Shown here: positions 1 through 5,795 of the stretch, in pieces | Layout of the letters: each line of letters starts with the position of its first letter | Position numbering within the stretch: the stretch's first letter is position 1 | Source of the DNA: a bacterium | GTDB taxonomy: Bacteria; Tectomicrobia; Entotheonellia; Entotheonellales; Entotheonellaceae | Length of the DNA: 5,795 nt | Assembly (NCBI GenBank): GCA_027294925.1 | Contig: JAPULM010000441.1 | Span: 1 to 5,795 of the forward strand | Direction: 5' to 3' | The notes under the pieces: model-generated | What the model was told of the DNA's origin: nothing | Database searches by the model: none | What the model saw: the letters and a program-made list of their open reading frames with translations, nothing else | Position numbers and translations under genes: made by a program

Positions 1-1
1 T

Positions 2-415
2 GCGCTGCCAGCCGGTGTTGAGCCATTACCTACGCTCCTATTGGGTAACAAATACGATGCGGTGGACGCCCCTGACAACTGGGAAATCGTGCAAGAATTG
101 TATGCCGACCGCTGGCCCATGCTGACGGCTTCGGCAACCCAAGGCGATGACCTTGAGACGCTGCGCCGGGCGCTCTATGACGTGCTGGACGTGGTGCGGG
201 CCTATACCAAGGCGCCGGGCAAAAAGGCGGCGTTTGACGCGCCATTTACACTGCCACGCGGCAGTACCGTTGTCGAGGTAGCAGCCACTGTGCATAAGGA
301 TTTTGCCGCACAGCTCAAATTCGCCCGTATCTGGAGCACGGAAAAATACGATGGCCAGATGGTACAACGCAACCACGTGGTTCAGGACGGTGACCTCATC
401 GAGCTTCACACCTGA
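2..415 (+). CDS. DRG/Obg-like GTPase with C-terminal TGS domain (5'-truncated by window edge)
   Basis: The reading frame is open from the first bases of the window, so this is the C-terminal part (about 137 residues) of a longer protein. The visible start reads LPTLLLGNKYDAVD, in which NKYD (about positions 44-55) is the G4 NKxD guanine-specificity motif of P-loop GTPases. The segment TASATQGDDLE (about 125-160) fits the G5 SA motif. From about position 236 to the end lies a TGS domain, with the typical start FTLPRGSTVVEVA, then HKDFAAQLKFARIW, and the end VVQDGDLIELH. This order, G domain then terminal TGS, is that of DRG-type GTPases of the Obg superfamily, which associate with ribosomes or RNA. 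The G1-G3 motifs lie upstream, outside the window. A TTG at 41 could be mistaken for a start, but it falls inside the G domain just before NKYD. It is followed after 12 bp by the oxidoreductase gene on the same strand, so the two are probably co-transcribed. Confidence 0.85.
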   Translation, partial: ALPAGVEPLPTLLLGNKYDAVDAPDNWEIVQELYADRWPMLTASATQGDDLETLRRALYDVLDVVRAYTKAPGKKAAFDAPFTLPRGSTVVEVAATVHKDFAAQLKFARIWSTEKYDGQMVQRNHVVQDGDLIELHT

Positions 416-427
416 GAAGGATGGATC

Positions 428-1039
428 ATGCAAGTCGACTTTGCCGCCCTTGCCGTTCCGGACAGCTTGACACCTGAAGGTCTCCATGTTTATCAACAGC
501 ACGTTCGCAGGGAAGAATGGGGCTACCATAGCTTGGTGATGCCGGATACCCAGTCTATCTGGCGTGAGCTGTACGTGACCATGACGGTGATTGGCATGAG
601 CACCCAGCGCGTCAAGATCTGGCCCGCCGTGACCAATCCGCTGACCCGACATCCGGCCGTGGCGGCCAGCGCTATTGCCAGCCTACACGAACTCACCGGC
701 GGCCGCGCCGTCTTCAATATCGGCAGTGGTGATAGCGCCGTGTACAACCTGGGGCTGAAAGGCGCTAAACTGGCTACCACCCGGGAATACTTGGTAGCTA
801 TCAAGGAACTGTTCGCCAAGCAAGAAACCGTCTATCGCGGTAAAATCATCCGCCTGCTGTGGCCCTCTCGGCCGGTGCCGGTCTATGTTACCGCCGAGGG
901 CCCGAAAACTTTGGAAATGGCCGGTGAGCTTGCCGAGTTGGGCGTCAGCAAAATGCTAATGGCCTTTTTTAGTCATTCCGCTGCAGCAGTCAAAGACCAC
1001 CGCTTTGCCACCGAAGTGATGCCGCATTTCAGGGCGTAA
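428..1039 (+). CDS. Short luciferase-like (LLM) flavin/F420-dependent oxidoreductase, probably internally deleted
   Basis: The product has 203 residues, against roughly 320-350 for the bacterial luciferase-like monooxygenase family (PF00296-type TIM barrel using FMN or F420). Residues 1-168 look like the family: the motif NPLTRHPAVAASAIASLHEL (70-89), the turn GRAVFNIGSGDSAVYNLGLK (92-111) and the segment PVPVYVTAEGPKTLEMAGE (149-167). In full-length members the last segment leads into another 120 or so residues of barrel. Here it runs straight into ELGVSKMLMAFF and the closing RFATEVMPHFR (192-202), which resembles the normal C-terminus. The simplest reading is an in-frame deletion around 925-945. 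Strands and cofactor-contact residues of the second barrel half would be missing, so activity is doubtful. The start is supported by AGAAGGA at 415-421, six bases before ATG. It sits 12 bp after the GTPase gene. Substrate and cofactor (F420 or FMN) cannot be decided. Confidence 0.75.
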   Translation: MQVDFAALAVPDSLTPEGLHVYQQHVRREEWGYHSLVMPDTQSIWRELYVTMTVIGMSTQRVKIWPAVTNPLTRHPAVAASAIASLHELTGGRAVFNIGSGDSAVYNLGLKGAKLATTREYLVAIKELFAKQETVYRGKIIRLLWPSRPVPVYVTAEGPKTLEMAGELAELGVSKMLMAFFSHSAAAVKDHRFATEVMPHFRA

Positions 1040-1060
1040 CGCGCGCCGTTATCCCTCTCA

Positions 1061-1098
1061 AATTATCCTGAATAATGGAGACACAAGACTGGATAATT
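1061..1098. other. Inverted repeat between convergent genes
   Basis: The arms AATTATCC (1061-1068) and GGATAATT (1091-1098) are perfectly complementary with a 22-base loop. A competing small hairpin, ATTAT/ATAAT (1062-1066 and 1072-1076), uses the same left arm. It lies in the 84-bp gap between the oxidoreductase and transporter stop codons, a position where a two-way terminator would be expected. The stem is AT-rich and no T-run follows on either strand, so a terminator role is weakly supported. A third small stem, TAACG/CGTTA (1037-1041 and 1047-1051), overlaps the oxidoreductase stop codon. Confidence 0.25.
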
Positions 1099-1123
1099 GA
1101 CGACGTGGCCTGACCATAAGGTG

Positions 1124-2287
1124 TCAACGACTCTTGCGCGGCAACACCAAAGCCAGTAAGGCGCCTAAACCAGCGATAACAATCAGTAACGAGAACGAAC
1201 GGGACAGACCGACGTGATCGGCAACGTAGCCCATGAGGGCCGGTGTGAAAGCTGATAATGTGCTCGATAAGCCAAACACCACCCCAACGCTTAGCCCCAC
1301 CTGGTTGTCTTTGGCAACGTCACTGCCCATCGCCAGGGCGACCGGAAATAGAGCCGCGACAAAGAAGCCGACCACAATGGTCCAGACCACCACCATGAAG
1401 CCCGTGGCGTGTGTAAACATCAGCAGGCCAAATCCGGTCGCTACCGCACAGACGAAGAAAATGATGCGGCCGCCCACACGATCATAGACTGCGCCGCCCA
1501 GGGGTTGCGAGACCAAACCGACAAACAGCATCAGGGAAGTGAAAAACCCCGCTTGCGCCAAGGTTGAGCCCTGTTCTACCAGGAAGGTGGGCAGAAAGGT
1601 GAGAAAGCCACGCAGAACCATGCTCAGCATGGCAAAGGTAACCGCCACCAACACGAGGTCTTTGCTCAGGCCTTTCCTGAAGCTACTCGACTGGACATCT
1701 GGCGGCTCATCTAACAGCCGCCACAGCATCAAGGCAACACACAGTCCTGGAATCAGCAACAACATGACACCTTGACGCCACCCGATCCATGACACCAGAG
1801 CGGCTACCACTAACGGGGCGAGAAAATTGCCAATTGACCCACCCCAGCCATGGATACCCATCGCGCGGCCTTTATTTTGCGGGAACGCACGGCTGAGAAA
1901 GTTGGTAGACTGCGGATGAAAGGTGGCGGCACCAAGACCGCATAGTAGACTGGCTAGTAGCACCAGAGGGTAGCTTGGCGACAATCCGACGGCCAAGAAG
2001 CCGGCACCATTAATGAGAAAGCCGACGATAATTATTTTTTTTCGAATAGCATGTTTGTCAGATAGATAACCGATGGTCGGCTGCAGAATACCGGACAAAA
2101 TATAGAAGCAGAACGACAGCAGCCCAATCTGGAAGTAGCTCAGACCGAACACCGGTATCAAGGCGGGAATGAGAGGTGGGAGCACCATCGAATAAAAATC
2201 ATTCACCATATGGCCGGTGGTCAAGCCAGACAGCAAGAGGGTTTCCTTACCGAATTTTGACACGCTGAGCCGCTTTGTTGCCAGCAT
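1124..2287 (-). CDS. MFS transporter, Fsr (fosmidomycin resistance)-like
   Basis: This is an inner-membrane major facilitator superfamily protein of 387 residues with about 12 hydrophobic segments in two six-helix halves and a central polar stretch around residues 192-210 (LLDEPPDVQSSSFRKGLSKD). The N-terminal part, GLTTGHMVNDFYSMVLPPLIP (21-41), ILQPTIGYLSDKHAIRKK (67-84) and GLGAATFHPQSTNF (117-130), strongly recalls the Fsr drug-efflux subfamily, where a similar HM-ND start and an FHPE/Q-S segment occur. Motif A-like loops are GYLSDKHAIRK (73-83) and the second-half copy GAVYDRVGGR (265-274). The frame is open to an upstream ATG at 2338, but the ATG at 2287 is preferred because GGAGG lies 8 bases before it. 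The longer form would add 17 polar residues. It follows the aminopeptidase by 62 bp on the same strand, probably as the second gene of an operon. Export of a small molecule is the family's usual role; uptake of a peptidase-related substrate is also possible. The substrate is unknown. Confidence 0.85.
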   Translation of the reverse strand: MLATKRLSVSKFGKETLLLSGLTTGHMVNDFYSMVLPPLIPALIPVFGLSYFQIGLLSFCFYILSGILQPTIGYLSDKHAIRKKIIIVGFLINGAGFLAVGLSPSYPLVLLASLLCGLGAATFHPQSTNFLSRAFPQNKGRAMGIHGWGGSIGNFLAPLVVAALVSWIGWRQGVMLLLIPGLCVALMLWRLLDEPPDVQSSSFRKGLSKDLVLVAVTFAMLSMVLRGFLTFLPTFLVEQGSTLAQAGFFTSLMLFVGLVSQPLGGAVYDRVGGRIIFFVCAVATGFGLLMFTHATGFMVVVWTIVVGFFVAALFPVALAMGSDVAKDNQVGLSVGVVFGLSSTLSAFTPALMGYVADHVGLSRSFSLLIVIAGLGALLALVLPRKSR

Positions 2288-2295
2288 GATAAGCG

Positions 2296-2300
2296 CCTCC
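2296..2300 (-). promoter_or_regulatory. Shine-Dalgarno site deciding the MFS transporter start
   Basis: Read on the minus strand, this is GGAGG followed by CGCTTATC and then ATG at 2287, a near-ideal ribosome binding site with 8-base spacing. The alternative in-frame ATG at 2338 has no comparable purine-rich sequence before it and lies only 11 bp after the peptidase stop codon. Confidence 0.75.
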
Positions 2301-2349
2301 GTTTTCTTGTTATTACCTTGACGATTGACCTGTCGCATTGATCATAGGT

Positions 2350-3729
2350 TTAAGGGGCAAAGCGTTGCCGTAGATAATCAAACACGCCCCGTATCCCCAT
2401 CGCTTCCCCGCCTTCAGGACGGCCGGGTTTGCTGCTGCGATTCCAGGCCATCATGTCAAAATGCGCCCAGTTCACTCCGGCGGTGACGAATTCCTGCAAA
2501 AACAACGCTGCCGTAATGGCGCCGGCAAACGGCGCATTGGCCGAATTGGCGATATCTGCAATGCTGCTATCGAGCATCTCGCGATAGACGGCGTGTAAGG
2601 GCATACGCCACATCGGATCGCCGACCCGTTCGGCGCCGGCCAGGAGGCCATCGGCCAGCTCATCAGAATTGCTGAACAGGGCTGGCAAATCGGTACCCAG
2701 TGCCACCCGCGCCGCGCCGGTCAGGGTGGCAAAATCAATCAGTAGTTCAGGTTGTTCCGCCCCGCCTTCGGTCAGGGCGTCACATAAAATCAAACGGCCT
2801 TCCGCATCGGTATTATCAACTTCGATGGTAAGCCCCTGGCGCGAGGTGATAATATCGCCCGGTCGCATTGCATCGCCGGAGACCGCATTTTCGACCGCCG
2901 GCACCAGTAGCCTGAGACACACCGGCAGACCAGCATCCATTACCATAAGGGCCAACCCCAGGGCGTGCGCCGCACCGCCCATGTCTTTTTTCATCAGACG
3001 CATCCCTGCAGCGGATTTTAAATCGAGCCCCCCACTGTCAAAACACACCCCTTTTCCCACCAGGGTGACTTTCGGATGATTGACATCACCCCAGCGCAGA
3101 TCGATTAAACGTGGCGCATGCATGCTGGCGCGTCCTACGCGGTGAATGGTGGGGTAGTTTTGGCTCAACAACTCATCGCCGACGATCTGCCTCACCGTAG
3201 CGCCAAATTCGTGCCCCACCCTATCGATGATCTCGGCAAGATGTTCCGGCATCATGTCTTCCGCCGGTGTGTTAATCAGGTCCCTAACCAGATAGGTTGC
3301 CTCAACCTGATTGCGGATCAACGCAGCATTGCAGGCCGGATCAACAACAAGTTTAGCAACGCTGGCGCCGCTGTCCTTATAGCGGGTAAAGCGATAGGCG
3401 CCAAGCCCCCAGCCGATGGTCGTTCGTTCAACGGCTGCCGCTTCCCAATCAGTAGCCAGGTGATAATTCCCAGCCGGTAGCCGTTTGGACAAATCGCCGC
3501 AGGCCCATGCATCGGTGGTTGTCAAAATGCCGACAACCACCGATGCCACGACGCCGTCTGCACCTGGAATCAGACATAAATTGCCCGCTTTGGCCACAAA
3601 TCCAGTATTGCTAAGCCAGCGCACCAAAGTGGCGTCTTGCTGTTCCAACCAGGTTTGATAAGTCGCTTCCTGTACAGGCATAAGCGGTATCGAGTCAACA
3701 GCTTTGGTGTCGAGAAAGCACTCAAGCAT
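2350..3729 (-). CDS. Leucyl aminopeptidase-family (M17) metallopeptidase
   Basis: This is a cytoplasmic two-metal aminopeptidase of 459 residues that removes N-terminal residues from peptides. The first 145 or so residues form a variable N-terminal domain. The catalytic domain follows, with LINTPAEDMMPEHLAE (151-166), GKGVCFDSGGLDLKSAAGM (225-243), MKKDMGGAAHA (246-256) and the family signature NTDAEGRLILCDAL (306-319). All metal-binding and catalytic positions are present: K226, D231, D249, D308 and E310 as ligands, and K238 and R312 as catalytic residues. Their spacing (231 to 238, 238 to 249, 249 to 308) is the same as in E. coli PepA (275, 282, 293, 352). It is somewhat shorter than PepA because of a reduced N-terminal domain, as in the roughly 460-residue 'leucyl aminopeptidase family' proteins of alphaproteobacteria. 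The ATG at 3729 is preceded by AGGAG (3736-3740) with 6-base spacing. It is the first gene of the minus-strand pair with the MFS transporter. Peptide specificity is unknown. Confidence 0.93.
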   Translation of the reverse strand: MLECFLDTKAVDSIPLMPVQEATYQTWLEQQDATLVRWLSNTGFVAKAGNLCLIPGADGVVASVVVGILTTTDAWACGDLSKRLPAGNYHLATDWEAAAVERTTIGWGLGAYRFTRYKDSGASVAKLVVDPACNAALIRNQVEATYLVRDLINTPAEDMMPEHLAEIIDRVGHEFGATVRQIVGDELLSQNYPTIHRVGRASMHAPRLIDLRWGDVNHPKVTLVGKGVCFDSGGLDLKSAAGMRLMKKDMGGAAHALGLALMVMDAGLPVCLRLLVPAVENAVSGDAMRPGDIITSRQGLTIEVDNTDAEGRLILCDALTEGGAEQPELLIDFATLTGAARVALGTDLPALFSNSDELADGLLAGAERVGDPMWRMPLHAVYREMLDSSIADIANSANAPFAGAITAALFLQEFVTAGVNWAHFDMMAWNRSSKPGRPEGGEAMGIRGVFDYLRQRFAP

Positions 3730-3786
3730 AGAGGGCTCCTGTTTCTTTTGGATGTCATGCTGAGAAAGGTTTTAGCGTCCTGAGGG

Positions 3787-3819
3787 GTCTATGTCGTGCG
3801 TAACATCATATTCATAGAC
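3787..3819. promoter_or_regulatory. Perfect dyad in divergent promoter region (candidate operator)
   Basis: GTCTATG (3787-3793) and CATAGAC (3813-3819) form a perfect 7-bp inverted repeat with a 19-base spacer, so the half-sites are 26 bp apart centre to centre. It lies between the peptidase start (3729) and the -35 element of the hydrolase promoter (3827). On the minus strand the spacer contains TATGAT (3805-3810), a 5/6 match to a -10 box that could serve the peptidase operon, although no good -35 is seen at the right distance. The position suits a regulator acting on both directions, but no regulator gene is present in the window and a chance 7-bp dyad cannot be excluded. Confidence 0.35.
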
Positions 3820-3826
3820 TCTGTCC

Positions 3827-3855
3827 TTGATGATGGGGAACACGCCATATATACT
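3827..3855 (+). promoter_or_regulatory. Sigma70-like promoter of the MBL-fold hydrolase gene
   Basis: The -35 element TTGATG (3827-3832, 4/6 to TTGACA) and the -10 element TATACT (3850-3855, 5/6 to TATAAT) are separated by 17 bases, the optimal spacing. Transcription would start near 3862, leaving a leader of about 70 bases before the ATG at 3932. It also argues against translation starting at the TTG of 3827, which would lie within the promoter. Confidence 0.55.
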
Positions 3856-3920
3856 GGCTTCGCTACACAAGATGATGACATTGTACGGTGAATTCAGATT
3901 CCGGCATCCCTATGTCTTCC

Positions 3921-3925
3921 GGAGA
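3921..3925 (+). promoter_or_regulatory. Shine-Dalgarno site deciding the MBL hydrolase start
   Basis: GGAGA lies six bases (ACCGCT) before the ATG at 3932. The frame stays open upstream to a TTG at 3827, but those 35 extra codons have no good ribosome binding site, overlap the promoter and encode a segment with no resemblance to the family. Confidence 0.7.
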
Positions 3926-3931
3926 ACCGCT

Positions 3932-4783
3932 ATGCAGCCTGTAACCATTGGTAATATTGAAATCAGCCGTGTTGAGGAGATGATCTGGACCATCAGTCCG
4001 CGTTATCTCTTTGCAGACGTCACCTACGACGACCTTGAGCCACATCGCGACTGGCTGACACCCCATTTCTGTACCGAAGATCTCAAGCTACGCCTGAGTA
4101 TTCACACCTTTGTGGTGCGGACACCGCAGCACACCATTCTTATTGATACCTGCATTGGCAACGATCGCCAACGCGATGTTCCTCTGTGGACGAATATGCA
4201 GACCGACTATGTCGATCGGCTGACGGCGGCCGGCGTCAATCCGCAAGCGGTCGACTACGTCTTCTGTACGCATTTGCACGTCGATCACGTGGGCTGGAAC
4301 ACGCATCTCAAAGACGGCCAGTGGGTGCCAACCTTTCCCAACGCCAACTATCTGTTCCACCGTACCGAATGGGAGCACTGGAAGGACAGCAGGGACGACA
4401 ATCAAGCCGAAGTGATGAATGACAGTGTGCTACCTATCGTCAATGCCGGACTTGCCACCATGGTTGAGCAAGACCACATGATTGCCGACGGCATTGGGCT
4501 CGAATTCACGCCGGGCCATACCCCTGGCCATTGCAGCGTCCATCTCACCTCACAGGGCAACGATGCCGTCATTACCGGTGATATGATCCACCACCCGATG
4601 CAGGTTGCCGAGCCGCAATGGACGTCCCGCGCCTGCGTGCTCCCCGATCTGGCGATTCAGACACGCACCGAGTTCGTGCAGCGCTATGCCGACACCTCAA
4701 CGTTGATTCTTGGTACCCACTTCGCGCCGCCTACGGCGTTGCACATCGTCAGTCAGGGAGATTCGTTCCGGGTGCGCTATTGA
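3932..4783 (+). CDS. MBL-fold metallo-hydrolase
   Basis: The product has 283 residues and is a metallo-beta-lactamase-fold hydrolase with a complete set of two-metal ligands. The HxHxDH motif is THLHVDHVGWN (113-123; H114, H116, D118, H119), followed by TPGHTPGH (193-200, third-ligand His, probably H196), TGDMIHHP (215-222, bridging D217) and GTHFAPP (261-267, final His H263). Before the motif come HTILIDTCIGND (67-78, the usual IDTG-like strand) and a segment with AVDYVFCTHLH. After it, NYLFHRTEWEHW (139-150) is common in the lactonase/hydrolase-like subgroup near AHL lactonases and related enzymes. There is no signal peptide, so it is probably cytoplasmic. Substrates across this fold range from lactones and esters to phosphoesters, and sequence alone does not decide here. 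It is transcribed from its own promoter, divergent from the peptidase-transporter pair and convergent with the amidohydrolase. Confidence 0.9.
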   Translation: MQPVTIGNIEISRVEEMIWTISPRYLFADVTYDDLEPHRDWLTPHFCTEDLKLRLSIHTFVVRTPQHTILIDTCIGNDRQRDVPLWTNMQTDYVDRLTAAGVNPQAVDYVFCTHLHVDHVGWNTHLKDGQWVPTFPNANYLFHRTEWEHWKDSRDDNQAEVMNDSVLPIVNAGLATMVEQDHMIADGIGLEFTPGHTPGHCSVHLTSQGNDAVITGDMIHHPMQVAEPQWTSRACVLPDLAIQTRTEFVQRYADTSTLILGTHFAPPTALHIVSQGDSFRVRY

Positions 4784-4801
4784 GCTTGGCAACAGGAGCA
4801 A

Positions 4802-4831
4802 CGGATAATCTGGGGCCTTTACCCCAATCCG
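4802..4831. terminator. Bulged hairpin between convergent genes (candidate bidirectional terminator)
   Basis: Outer arms CGGAT (4802-4806) and ATCCG (4827-4831) and inner arms TGGGG (4811-4815) and CCCCA (4822-4826) stack into a 10-bp stem with a 6-base loop and a 4-base bulge (AATC, 4807-4810). It sits in the 75-bp gap between the stop codons of the hydrolase (+) and amidohydrolase (-) genes, where a shared terminator would be expected. No T-run follows on either strand, so it is not a classical intrinsic terminator. It could act as an RNA 3'-end stabilising hairpin. Confidence 0.35.
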
Positions 4832-4858
4832 GGCTGAGGATCAACACCCAACGCCGGT

Positions 4859-5795
4859 CTATTTACCGAGATGGTAGAGGTTAACAACGTTGTCAGAGAG
4901 GATCTTACGCCGCACGCTGTCGGACAGGTGACTCAAGTTCTTCTCAATGTGCTGATGCGACTCGGGCCATACACAGTCGGGATGGGGATAATCTGCTCCC
5001 CAGATAATATTATCTTCACCCACCAAGGGAATAATGGTTTCAATAAATTGATCTTGCTGATAGGTGGTATAGCCTTGACGCCGGAAGTAATCACTCGGCT
5101 TCATAGCAAAACCAAGGTCACGGGCGCGGTCATTATACTCCGTGTCTAAACGATCAAGAACATAGGGAATCCAGGTGACTCCAGATTCGCCGAGAACGAA
5201 TTTGAAGTCCGGATATTTTTCACAGGCGCCTGAGGTGAGTAACGCCACCAACACTTCCATGCCGTCTAACTGAAACAGAGCTGAACGCACCAGACGCCAT
5301 TCAGTCCTATACGCCTGCTCCATGGCAGGCGTATCCGGTCCCCGTAGACCTTTAAAGCCGGTGGAGTGAAAGGAAATGGGGAACTGACACTCAGCAGCAG
5401 CTTCCCACACCGCATACCAATCATGATGAAACAGCGGAACCACCATACGGTTAAAGGGCAAATCTCCCCCTTTGAGTCCCATTTTAGCGCAACGGCGCAC
5501 CTCGTCGGCCGCCACTTGCGGATCATTATTCGGAATGACCGCCAGCGGAAATACCCGATTAGGGTCAGACCGCTTAGCAAAGTCCGCTACCCAGTCATTG
5601 TACACCTTATAGGCCCAACAGCGACGTTCACCATCAGGAATGAGGTCATTGACCCGTAGACATCCATATATTAACTCGGCATCAATGCCGTCTTGGTCCA
5701 GATCTGCAAGCCGTAGTTCAGGCGTTGTCGGCCGAGGCTGTGCCCCCGTCTGATTATCCCATTCAAAACCGCATTCCTTCATCAAATCGATGCGG
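4859..5795 (-). CDS. Amidohydrolase family 2 (TIM-barrel metal-dependent hydrolase), 5' end beyond window
   Basis: About 311 residues are visible and the frame is open to the right edge, so the true N-terminus, including the usual first metal-binding motif (H/D-x-H near the start), lies outside. The codons TTG-ATG at about 5780-5785 look like a start but have no supporting ribosome site and sit inside a continuing reading frame. Recognised segments, numbered from that TTG, are FPISFHST (135-142; H140 is the likely metal ligand), YPDFKFVLGESGVTWIPYVL (191-210, containing E200) and NIIWGADYPHPDCVWPES (259-276; D265 is the likely catalytic Asp). The C-terminus KILSDNVVNLYHLGK matches the usual 'K-I-x-x-x-N-A-x-x-L-Y' ending. 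This is the PF04909-type family, which includes ACMSD-like decarboxylases and hydrolases of aromatic or cyclic compounds. No specific substrate can be assigned. The gene converges on the MBL hydrolase, 75 bp away. Confidence 0.88.
   Translation of the reverse strand, partial: RIDLMKECGFEWDNQTGAQPRPTTPELRLADLDQDGIDAELIYGCLRVNDLIPDGERRCWAYKVYNDWVADFAKRSDPNRVFPLAVIPNNDPQVAADEVRRCAKMGLKGGDLPFNRMVVPLFHHDWYAVWEAAAECQFPISFHSTGFKGLRGPDTPAMEQAYRTEWRLVRSALFQLDGMEVLVALLTSGACEKYPDFKFVLGESGVTWIPYVLDRLDTEYNDRARDLGFAMKPSDYFRRQGYTTYQQDQFIETIIPLVGEDNIIWGADYPHPDCVWPESHQHIEKNLSHLSDSVRRKILSDNVVNLYHLGK

Noticed and set aside
38..652. A 204-codon open frame on the minus strand
   Set aside because: It lies opposite the GTPase and oxidoreductase genes, both of which carry clear family motifs. 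Its translation resembles no family and crosses two real genes and their junction.
1120..1148. GGTGT/ACACC stem around the transporter stop codon
   Set aside because: Only five base pairs with a 19-base loop and no T-run, too weak to call.
2669..3480. Two plus-strand open frames of 136 and 120 codons
   Set aside because: They lie wholly opposite the M17 peptidase, including its catalytic motifs, and their low-complexity translations are typical of antisense shadows.
4803..4995. A 10-base sequence GGATAATCTG found at 4803-4812 and again at 4986-4995
   Set aside because: The second copy lies within the amidohydrolase coding sequence at the conserved GADYPH region, so the match is most easily chance rather than a repeat element.
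1..5795. CRISPR arrays, tRNA or rRNA genes, insertion sequences and attachment sites
   Set aside because: No regularly spaced repeats, tRNA-like cloverleaf, transposase-like frame or terminal inverted repeats flanking a frame were seen by eye, and nearly all sequence is accounted for by genes and short gaps.

Overview
This is a bacterial chromosomal window, probably from an environmental bacterium. Genes are densely packed and Shine-Dalgarno sequences are clear. By eye the base composition is slightly above 50% GC. The mix of genes (a DRG/Obg-like TGS GTPase, a luciferase-like oxidoreductase, an M17 aminopeptidase, a Fsr-like MFS transporter, a metallo-beta-lactamase-fold hydrolase and an amidohydrolase-2 enzyme) fits large, catabolically versatile genomes such as some Proteobacteria or 'Entotheonella'/Tectomicrobia-like lineages. 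No taxonomic marker is present, so this placement is tentative.

Layout. Positions 2-415 (+) are the C-terminal part of a GTPase cut by the left edge. They carry the NKxD guanine-specificity motif and a C-terminal TGS domain. Twelve bases later, 428-1039 (+) encodes a luciferase-like (LLM) oxidoreductase that is only 203 residues long. Its N-terminal half and its extreme C-terminus both look like the family, but the usual middle is absent, which suggests an in-frame internal deletion. It converges on a minus-strand pair read right to left: an M17 leucyl aminopeptidase-family enzyme (2350-3729) followed by a 12-TM MFS transporter (1124-2287). A divergent promoter region (about 3730-3931) separates this pair from a plus-strand MBL-fold hydrolase (3932-4783). 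It contains a good sigma70-like promoter for the hydrolase and a perfect 7-bp dyad. The hydrolase converges on an amidohydrolase-2 gene (4859-5795, minus) cut by the right edge. The 75-bp gap between them holds a bulged hairpin.

How the genes may work together. The aminopeptidase and transporter form a likely two-gene operon (62-bp gap, same strand), so peptide or amide hydrolysis may be coupled to transport. The MBL-fold hydrolase and the amidohydrolase are generic metal-dependent hydrolases of unknown substrate. The divergent control region is the only sequence evidence linking the hydrolase to the peptidase operon. No mobile element, CRISPR array, tRNA or rRNA was seen. The content is mostly recognisable metabolic genes, and I found no convincing new multi-gene system. 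The items most worth checking are the deleted LLM gene and the divergent control region.
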